64,000 nucleotides of DNA, taken from positions 57,825,746 to 57,889,745 of the forward strand of contig OX345636.1 of NCBI GenBank assembly GCA_947044365.1, read 5' to 3'. Made by a program: the position numbers and the translations under genes. Below, piece after piece: positions 44,917-56,900 of the stretch (within the stretch, counting starts at the first letter, position 1; every line of letters begins with the position of its first letter). The DNA comes from Petrosia ficiformis (Eukaryota; Porifera; Demospongiae; Haplosclerida; Petrosiidae). Under the pieces are notes generated by a model. It worked only from the letters and a program-made list of their open reading frames with translations, ran no database searches and was not told the DNA's origin.

Positions 44917-47900
44917 CACCTGAGGCAATGGAAAAATGAAAATGAGAATTGCCTCAGGTGGGATTCAAACGTATGTATAGTTATAACATATCACTACTAT
45001 TGAATTATACTACTATCACTATTGCAACATTAGTCACTACTGTATCATTATTAACTACTGTCACATTAGTCACTAATGTCTACATTGTAACACTAGTCAC
45101 TACTATCACACATTAGTCACTATGGCCACAATAGTCACTACTGTCATATTAGGCACTATGGCCACAATAGTCACTACTGTCACATTAGTCACTATGACCA
45201 CAATAGTCACTACTCTCACTACTTACTATCATATTACTCACTACTATCACAATAGTCAGTGCTGTCACAATAGTCAGTACTGTCACAATAGTCACTACTG
45301 TCACAATAGTCAGTACTGTCACAATAGTAACTATTGTCGCAATAGTCAGTACTGTCACAATAGTCAGTACTGTCACAATATTCACTATTATCGCAATAGT
45401 CAATACTGTCACAACAGTAACTATTATCGCAATAGTCAGTACTGTCACAATAGTCAGTACTGTCACAATAGTAGCTATTGTCGCAATAGTCACTATTATC
45501 ACAATAGTCAGTACTGTCACAATAGTAACTATTGTCACAATAGTCAGTACTGTCACAATAGTCACTACTGTCACAATAGTCAGTACTGTCACAATAGTAA
45601 CTATTGTCACAATAGTCAGTACTGTCACAATAGTAACTATTGTCGCAATAGTAGTCAGTACTGTCACAATAGTAACTATTGTCGCAATAGTCAGTACTGT
45701 CACAATAGTAACTATTGTGGCAATAGTCAGTACTGTCACAATAGTCAGTACTGTCACAATAGTCAGTACTGTCACAATAGTCAGTACTGTCACAATAGTC
45801 AGTACTGTCACAATAGTCAGTACTGTCACAATAGTCAGTACTGTCATAATAGTCACTATTGTCACAATAGTCACTATTGTCACAATAGTCACTATTGTCA
45901 CAATAGTTTAGTACTGTCAGTATTATCTCAACATTTTATTGTCAGTTATATGTTTTCAGAGTATTGGGATAATGAATATTATAATAATGGTAATTATTAT
46001 TTTAAGTTGTTACAACACAAGAGAATTCTTGGAATTAACTTTTTTTGCTCCAAGATGGTAGATTTGTGTTCCTCTTTGTTAATTGCTTTTGAGGTGGATA
46101 GGGAAGGCTGCTCACTTTCCTATTTGTTCCTTAGTCACCAACCATGCTTATCACGTACAATTGTAGGAATCCAAATGGTCAATGGCATATCAACAACTAA
46201 GACTAACTACAAGAATTCACCATAGATATAGGGATCAAAAACAACCATTCAAAGGGTGACCTTATACACAATGTGTTGATGAATCTCATGAAGTACCTTT
46301 GCATGGTTCATTGTCATCCATTGAACATTGTATTATAAAAAGTATTGTTATTTTCATGTTTATCCATGGTATTGATTATAATCCTGAAACAGTGAGCTGT
46401 ATTTTCGCATTCATTATTAAGCTGACTAAAACAATATCATCTGTTGGATTTCCTATTTATCAAAGATCTAACACAATCATTAAAAGTGTGTTAGAAAGAT
46501 TTTGTAAGCATTTCATTATTTTGTAGAAACTCCAACAGAATTAGTTAGAGATTATTAATCTAACCCTATTTACTGAACATGAACATTCATATACTATGTA
46601 CACCTTTCCTTGTATTTCTTCACATATCAACAATTGAAATGATTCCATGTTTACTGATACAGTCTAGCGTCTTTGTATTCTTATCTTTAAAGCAGTGATT
46701 AGTATGATTAGTCAATAATGACATTTGTAACTACTATCACTGTAGTCACAATTGTGACATTGAGAGTAAAAGGATGCAGTGCCATGTTGAATAATTATAA
46801 TGATGTATATACTGTAGTACATGTATACAGTTGTACATGTGTATATAATATTAACAATGATAATTCCATTGCAACAGTGTAGTGAGTATTCTAACTACAT
46901 TGTGTGTACATGTATCAGTACTATCACTACTGTGTTGTGACTATTATGATATGTCAGCAGTGACTACTGCTACTATTTTGAGTATAGTGACTACTGTAAG
47001 TATGTAATGGTTGATACAATGGTGATATCAATGATGATATATGGTTACTATTATCTAGTGACCACATTACTGTGACATGGCATTGTTTGTTACTTTTATG
47101 AATATAGTGTCTAATATGACAGTAGTGACTGTAGTGACAATAATGATGGTTTTGATAGTAGTAATGAGTACTGGGACCAGTGAGATTAGAGACTACTGTG
47201 ACAGTATTGACTTGTGTGACAGTAGTCACTATTACATGTACATGTATGTTCCTTTTTTGACTATAGTGACTATTGTGACAGTAGTGACTAATGTTAAAGT
47301 ATTGACTCATTGTGACAGTAGGGTTTTGCAATAGTGATGTTATTACTATCGTAACTATGGTCACTACTGTGACAACAGTGACTATTGTGACAGTAGTGAC
47401 TACTATGAAAGTTGTGTCAGTAGGGTCTATAATGACAATAGTGATATTATTACTATCGTGATTATGGTGACTATAGTGACTGTTGTGACAATAGTGACTA
47501 ATGTGACAATAGTCACTAATGTAGCAATAGTGATGTTAGTGACTGCTCTTACTATTGTTAGTGACTACTATGACAGTAGTGACTATTGTGACAATAGTGA
47601 TTATTAATTGACAGAGCTCCCTGTATTTAATAATTTCCTTAACTATACATGTATGTGATACAAGTGTAATTAGCTACATGTATATATATAAAAACAGGGA
47701 AAGTAAATGTCCAATGTACATGTACATGTACATGTACATGTAAATGTACATGTACATGTACATGTACATGTACATGTACATATACATGTATATCTACATG
47801 TATATGTACATGTACGTATATGGATCCTACTGTATGGTCATAGAAAAGACAGAGAAGTGTATAAGGACTATGGAAAGTAAGGGTTCAATGTACATGTGGG

Positions 47901-50900
47901 ATGAGTTCTCTGACCATAGGAAAGCATGTGGAAATGCTATATAGATTGTATATGTACATGTACATACACAAAACCTCTAGTCACATAAATTAATTACTGT
48001 CTTTTTTCTTCAATATTACTGAAGTGTTATTTAATGACTTTGTGTTTCAGTACTAAAGTTCAGACTTGTTTTAGTACTAAAATTTTGTATTTTACACATC
48101 AGCTTTTATAAAACCAACATAATGAGCAGGGTTGGGGCTGATTACACAAGTGTGATTACGATTATGATTATGATGACCCAGAAAAGTTTCTGAATAATTA
48201 TGATTACGATTACATACCAAAACTTCAGATTATGATTATGATTATGATTACTGTAGCATGATTACACTATGATTATACTATACCACTGCATTCATTTTCA
48301 CAAGTGAAGTGTGTTTGGTGATTGTCTTATTCAAACCAATAATGTCAATTCTTTTCAAAATTGCACCGTATAAACATCAGTTTTTCAAAAAGGGTGGATT
48401 AAGTTAAAAATTAAGTACAACTACATGTACCTGTGTTTGCATGATTACATTTTATCGTTGGAATGATTACAGTACTGGTTTAATGGGATTATGATTATGA
48501 CTACGAATACGCCAATTTCAAGTGATATGATTATGATTATGATATGTTAAAAAGTGTAGTCGATTACAATTGATTGCGATTATAATCGCAATCGGCCCCA
48601 ACCCTGAATTAATGACTATTCTCACTTTCATTGAACTTGCACACAAGCATAGGGTGTCTTAGGTCACATTCTCTGGTTATGAATATACATGTGTACATGT
48701 ACATGTACATTGTAGAATATACACATGTACATGTACATGTACATTGTATGACTTTAGTGGCATGTCAAATGTGATGTTGGACAAAAGAAAGTAACATCCT
48801 ACCACACCTAAATGTAGTAACCAGTAACCACACACCATTTGGGCTGACCCAACCCCCTGATGCTATTTAATCACAATAGGTATACAGTTTATATTTCATA
48901 CAATTTGTTACATGATATTCATCAAATATTTCATTGTCATTTATAAAAACAGGTTGAATTGGATAATAAAAGGTGTTTAATGACATGTATAGTACAAGTA
49001 CATACAGGAAGGATGTTTATTACAATAGATACAATATACAAGCCGTACTAACTTTATAATATTATTTTTATAAGATTATGATACATAAGTATATTATACA
49101 GTTTACCTAAACCAATAATAGAGTGTATAATTACATGTATAATGCATGTGTACATGTGTATGTATGTATACTGAATTGTGGTGTTTGACATGTATGTCCT
49201 TTCTTTAAGAGTACTAAAAATTATAATGATATTCATTGTAACATCAAGTGTCAGTTGGGTCAGTCCAAAGGGGTGTGGTTACTGGTTACTGCATTTGGGT
49301 GTGGTTTGATGTTACTTTCTTTTATTCATCATCACATTTAACATGTCTCTAAAGTCATAAATGTATATTCATAACCAGAGAATGTGACCTATATACATGT
49401 AGTAAGATAAAATTAATAATACTTCAGTAATTGATGAAAAAAGACAGCAATTAATGTACAAGTATGTGTGACAAACACAAAAAGGAAATTGTTCCCCACA
49501 ATAAAGAGACTAGAGTTTTTGTGTATGTACATGTACATGTACATGTGTATATAACATTTCCACATGCTTTTCTATATCTAGAGAATCCATCCCACATATA
49601 CATTGGACATTTAGTTTCCATTGTCCTTATATATAATTACACTTGTATTACATTCATGTGTAGTTAAGGAAATTATTAAATTCTGGGAGCTCTGTCAATT
49701 GATAATTATTAATATAATAAGTAGGAAATGTTATTATAATTATAATTTCCAACACCACAATATTTATACTATCATACCATACCCCTTATTACTGACTCAA
49801 CCTCCTGATGTCATATACTTATATATGAATAGTAGTATATAGATAATAATGTATACTGAGAAGAATTCAATATCTGTGAATATAAAGACATACATGTACA
49901 TGTACCCACATGTTCAAACCATACTCACACACATGAAACACACTCCATTGGTCTTGTGTTCTATACTCAGACTGTGAATATAATGACCTTTAATTTCTTT
50001 GTGTAAGTACATGTAAATATTTACCCAAGTTATTATATACATGTAACCATTATAATTACACTCTATTACTGGTTTATGTAAACTGTATAATATACTTATG
50101 TATCATAATTTTATAACTATAATTATTATAAAGTGAGTACACAGCTTGTATATTACATGTATGTACATGTATATCTATTACAGTAAACCCCTTTTACATG
50201 TACATGTATTTCCTTAAACACCTTTTTATTTTCAAATTCAACTTGTTTTTATAAATGTGATGATGAATATCATGTAACAAATTGTATAAAATCTAAACTG
50301 TATACCTAGTGAATTCTAAATCAGAGATTTCTATGAGATTTAACATTATCTACCTGACAAGTTTACAATCATTCACTTTTCTGCTTTTCTGACAGTAATG
50401 AAGCTTTATCAGCTTTTTATCCCTTCATTATGAAACAGTTGATGTTAATGTATACATGTATATCAGGATGATGTATTAATACTCCACTCTCTATACAGAA
50501 TAACCGGATCTTTTGGGCCATTACGTATTCTGATGATGAGGAAGTGGAATCACTGATTAATGATTCCAAAACAGATATAAACTGGATTAACGAAGCTTAT
50601 TATTCTGTAAGTGTTATTCTATACATTAATAATTAAAATATCATGTTTTATGATATTTAATTATAATATTTGATAGTTATAATGATTTAATAATTATTAT
50701 TGAATATCCATTCTATTATGATGGTATATACTAGATATTATTATGAAATGTTATTTGTGGTAATTTGATTGTGGATATACTGACAAGGAATATTTCATTA
50801 TTGTGAACATTGTCTTCATTATTTATGTAAATGTCTTATGAAGTTCCTTAACAATGTTTAATATTACTATTTTCATTTCTCCCTTCCTATGATTGGTTCC

Positions 50901-53900
50901 ATGATCAATGGTATAGACAGGAAGTTATTGATTGGTAGGGGGAGAGGGGCTTACAAAAGGTGATAGGCATACATAGTGTACTACAATGCTTGGCTTATTA
51001 GTTATTCATGAGGGCATGCTTTTCAGTACAAGCTGGTAAATTAATCCATGTACAATAATTATAATCTATTGAATTATGACACAAACAAACCAAATCAACA
51101 TTATAATTGATGTATGTTATTATAAGAATTCAGTGTTTGGCAAAATGTTCATTTTAAATTAATTTATTAACCTCATAGTCTACTGTTTCAACTACTTGTA
51201 ATTGTTTAGGTCAAATATATGATATAATCTAGTATTTATTCATACACACATTACCTTTATTGTCTCACTAACATAAACACATACACTCACAGGGGTGGAT
51301 ACAGGATTTATTGTATGGTGGGGTTGATTCATAAAGGGCGTGGTAAATTAATTAACGAAAGAAAAAGGTCCTCTAACATCGATTTCTGGAAGATGCACCT
51401 CAAATGTTGTTAAATGAAAGCCTTCAAAATGTCTTCTACTGGAATTCTCTCCTAGTAATGCATAGCTATCACAGCCATGTCTGAAAAGTGTTCTTCTGTG
51501 AGTGAGGATCGTGTGTAAGTCTTTCAAAGTTCAAATGTTTGGGGGGGTTGCAACCCCACAAACCTCCAACCACACCCCCCCCCCCCCTAAATCCGCCCTT
51601 GACTCATACAAACATGTATTTACAAACATACATACTCACACAAACATAATTCACACAAATATATACATACACATTGTCTATATTCCTTTAATGATATAAA
51701 GTACCAATATACAATGTATCCATAGAGGTGTTAGGATTAAAATTTCCTGTACACTGGCTACCTAAATTACATAAAAATCCTTACGGAAAGAGATTTATTG
51801 CTGCTTCACATAAGTGTACCACTAAGGCATTATCTAAACTTCTTACCACATGTCTTACTACTATAACTACTCATTTTAAAGAATATTGCCATGGTATTTA
51901 TAATAATACCGGTGTTAACTGTTTTTGGATAATTAATAATTCACAACAGGTCCTTGATAAACTTCACACAATTAATCACTTTTCTAATGCAAAAAAATTT
52001 GATAGCTTTGATTTTTCTACACTGTATACTAGTATTCCACATATCTCTTTAAAATTGGCACTTACGGCTCTCATACAGGAAGCATATAGAGTTAGAAATA
52101 GCATATACCTAGTTGTAAATACGTTTTGGTAAAGCATATTGGTCAGACATACATGTACCATCTAAATCTAGTTGTAGCAAAAATATTAAAGAGGATAAAC
52201 TGATAGAAATGCTGGAATTCCTGATAGATAACATTTACATTAAAGTAGGTAAAGAAATATTTAGGCAGCAAGTAGGAATTCCAATGGGTACTGATTGTGC
52301 TCCTTTTTTAGCTAATTTATTTGTATTCTATTATGAATATAACTATATGAAAGATCTTATCAAAAGTAATATACACTTAGCTAAACAGTTTCCTTACACT
52401 ACCAGATATATTGATGATCTTTTAACATTAAATAATAATAGATTTACAAAAGTTATTCCTAACATATATCCTCCTGAGTTAGAACTCAAAAGAACTACTG
52501 AGAGTCCCACTATGCTATCCTATTTAGATATATTAATTACAATAGAAAATGAGAAATATCACACTACCATTTTTGATAAAAGAGACAATTTTGGTTTTAA
52601 TATAGTTAACTTTCCACATTTATGCAGTAATATTCCCACTAAACCTGCTTATGAAGTGTATACTGTATTTCAAAATTAATTAGAATTGGTAGGATATGTG
52701 ATTCCTTTAAAGATTTTGCACACAGACACTATAAGTTAACTAGTCATTTAATACAACAAGGTTTCTGGTATACTAAGCTATGTTTTACATTTAAAAGGTT
52801 TACAAAATACATGCACCTATTTTTTCTAAATTTAAATGTAATGTACGCAAGCATATAGAGGAAGGTATTTACCTGCCGGTTAATGTAAGACTGAACAACT
52901 AGAAATGTGACTATTAGACGTGCTAGACATTGATTAGTACTTATTAGTGCTTTTTCACAATTACAATGTATAATCAGTACTAATCAGTACTTCTTTTGTG
53001 TGTTGCATGGGTAGACAGTGATGGCCAGCTGCTTTTGTAAGAGCAGGTGCTTAGCTTAGTGTGCCTCACTGATCTCAAACCTTGCATATGTGACCAACTT
53101 GGGTTTGCGGCAGCTCTATGCTTCTCTTCTTGGTTTGTGAGTTGCATTATGTTGTGTACTTGTTATTTAAGTGTACTATTTTTATTGTTATTATTGTTAT
53201 ATGGACGCTGGATGAGTGGGGAGAGTTGGCTAGCCATCAAAGATCTTTAACCCACCATTCCCGGTTCTCAAGACTGGGCATTCAGTGTTCAATTTTACCA
53301 TATTTTTCTAAGCCATTGTGGCAGTTCTTCTTCTAAGCCATTGTGGCTGCTTATTTTCTAAGCCATTGTGGCTGCTTATTTTCTAAGCCATTGTGGCTGC
53401 TTATTTTCTAAGCCATTGTGGCTGCTTATTTTCTAAGCCATTGTGGCTGATTATTATTATATATATATATATATATTTTTTTTTTATTTTTTTATTTTTA
53501 AGCCATAGTAGCTGCTCTAATGTTTAATGAAGCCATTGTGGCTGCTTGTTTGTTTGTTGTGTGTGTGTTTGTTTGCACCTTTTGCTAGCATGCTAGACAC
53601 ATGAATTTTCATGTAATTAATTAATGACTTACAGGTTAGTTAGAGTCTTGTTCTAAAACTCTTAAAGATAAATCACTCACACATGTAGCCCCTCCCACTA
53701 TTTAACTACTATACTATACTATTACTATTGTGTCACTAACCTGTTTAAAGTAATTAATTATAAAGCATAGTTCTTTGTTGAATATCATTTCATGACTTCA
53801 CGTGTTGTATTTTATAACTATTTCTGTTACAATTAGTGATATACTGAATCAGTATTTAATATGTTATGTTGTTTAGAAGCATGGGCCAAATTGGCTCAAC

Positions 53901-56900
53901 AATGATTACTATATATGCCATTGAGAATACATCTTGAAGCAATTAAGTTAATGCTGTTAGTGACATTATAATAATAATTACACATGTAACTGTGCCATCT
54001 GGCCTAAAGAGAGAACTGTGTAGTGCATGCCAAATAAGAAGCTCTTTTGGCCAATGGTGCACCAGATAAGCTTATCATAAACACTGATATGTTATATTTA
54101 TAGCATAGATCTGCCTGTGTTATCATGTACATATTCATGTTAGAGTTGTACTTATACTTGTATAGGTACATGTACATGTATAGGTGCCTCAGGTACCATG
54201 GTATAGGTAAATATAGGTATAGGCAAGTAGTATAGGGGCGGATACAGATACTTTACAGACCAAGTTTTGAAACTTTATAGTACTATTTTACTGTTTTAGA
54301 AAAAGACTGATACAACAGTCAGAATCATATATTTTTTAGCTATTTCCATTTTTTTGTAGTTTGTGAGTTTCAATTTCCAACAGAAATGACTATATAGAGC
54401 AGGGCTAAAAATTAGTGATGCACGTGAACATATACTAGAACAAGTGTATATAGAGAAAAAAAAACATCCCTATGATTGCTTTACAAATTTATAAAAGTAT
54501 CCCTATGACTGCTTTGTGGTGTCCAGCATTCAGTAATCATGGCTGACTATCAAGCATGAAAGACAACAGCTTATTATAGTTATTATTTTGATTATCTACT
54601 CTCCTGACCTTTCAAAAGACCTTATAGAACTTTAGGAATATATGTCAGGCAGAATAGCTAGCTATTAGTTCCAGTTTCTAAGTAAGACTAAGCTACACAG
54701 CTTTCTTTCTTCTGGTGTGTAGAGCTTGATCGCGCGTTCTTTTACGCGCCACGCCCATTAATTGACCGAGCTCTCGGGAATGATGTAACTTCCTTAACCG
54801 ATTAACTGCCATAGACGCCAATTGGCGTCCAACACGGAGGACGTTGAAACGCCGTGGACGCCAATTGGCGTCTTGGATGCCACACCTTACTCTTATGCTT
54901 ATATCTCACCAAGGATATCAGTTAGGGCCCTGATATTTTGGCAACACAGAGAGGAGTTCTTGTGCTAAAAATAATCTGTACTGGGTCTAGAGGCTTACAA
55001 TAAGAAAACATGGAGTTTTTTCAGCGTGAAAATTTATCGTGGTTTTACAGTGTGTTTACACTGTTTAGATTATTATAATAATATTTCTATAAACAAGTAA
55101 AATAAGTATGACACAGAAGACAAAGATATGAGACAAGTGATGTCTTGAAAATGATGGTCAGCAATACTGAATACTGTAGTCACCGGTAGACTGTACTAAT
55201 ATTATTTTACCATCCGCTTCTTCCCTTTTACACTGACAGTGTTCCTTTGTCACGGCCTATAGTATAATTATTAGCAACACCTACAAATAGACGGGATACA
55301 CAGTGGCACGGTAATGAATACTGACATTTCTTTTGCCACTGAGGAAGCACAGTGGTTTTATGTTGCATAATTATATAATAGATATATAAATATATAATAT
55401 ACATATATATATTATTCTAAATTTTATATATCATTTTCAGATATAGCAACTAATAATCTAATATAAACACACTATATTCCCAATGATCATTATAAATTTT
55501 ATCAACATTTGTTTACATCTAAACATACTTATAACATCCAATAGAGTCATTCACTTACTTTTGATATAGCAGGTGTCCAGAGTCATTTCAGGTGCTCCAC
55601 ATCTTTATTTCAGTGTCCAAAGCCTCTCTCATGAGCTTTAGGAAGCTTTCTAGTTGTAAAACAATGGGTAATAACACACTTTCAGACAAAAAGAAACATA
55701 ACTTTCCACCAGATCATCACAGCCCTTCAAGAAAAACATCGTTCGATTCCTCATCACGTGCTCTACAATGTTATAATACTGTAAAAGCAGTTTTGACGCT
55801 TGCTTCGTCATCTATAGGGGTTTTCCCTGTCTAGTAGATATTTTTGTGATGCCTTTGGCGTTTGAGGGCAAGTCAACGCCCACGCACACGGCTGTTAATC
55901 GGTTAACTACGTATACAACGCATACTCGCGTAGGTGACACTGACATATATATATATAAACATACATCGAACCCGTGGGAAAGCAATCATAGGGATGGCCC
56001 TACGGGCCATAAAAAGCAGTGAACACATGTTCATTGTGCACGTACATGTACATGTAGGAATAGGTATAGGTATAGGCAGTTTTAGTTGCCTATAATATCT
56101 GTATCTGAATTACAGGCAAAACCTAGTATAGGTACAACACTAGTACATGTATGTATGTATACATACATGTATACATGAATCATCAATGTTCACATCTCCA
56201 TATAGCCCCAGGTCATACATGTATAATATCATTAATCATTGAATGTGTACATGTGTATGTACATGATAACACATACAGGTCAGTGATTTGTACTGTGGAA
56301 GCCATCTAGAATGATGTGATCACCTTGTGGGATACTCTGATATCTAAGATCAACAATTTCTTTGGTGTGTACATGTATTCCCCAGACTCCCCTAGTAATT
56401 GGTACATGGTTTGTCTGTTGTGATATTCCAATATACAGATGTATCAATAAAAACTGATATAATAATCTACATTGTAGTTACTTCTCTCAGAGATTGAATA
56501 TCAGTCAATCATGATATGACACATGCTGATCATATACATATACACACACTTAGTTCAAGAAGCAAGATTTGAGTGTATTTTGGTTTTAAAAGATGAGAAA
56601 GCTGGTTAGGTACATTGTAGTTGATGATATAATGTGTTGTATATGTGTTTATCATTGTGTTATGAGCTTCAAAACACACAACATAATTACATTGTTGATC
56701 ATATTGCAGTATGGATGGGCTTTGATTCAGTGATACTATACCTGTATCAATTGTATTGAAATGATTCAAAAAATCATGGAAATTTCAGTAGCGATATTCA
56801 ATCCATAAAAACTTGTATTGCAACAGGTCTAGTTTTCATGCACAATATACACATTATTATTTTAATACACTGTTAAAATGTACTCTCCACTTTTCATTCA

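Noticed and set aside
45122..46225. 367-codon ORF (His-Asn-Ser-Tyr-Cys repeats) and 238-codon Val-Thr-Ile ORF
   Set aside because: Produced by the 18-bp minisatellite; only the tail after about 45910 has non-repeat composition, noted separately.
55592..55834. 80-codon ORF inside the piggyBac-like insertion
   Set aside because: No DDE-transposase motifs and no similarity I recognise; length is compatible with chance in this composition.
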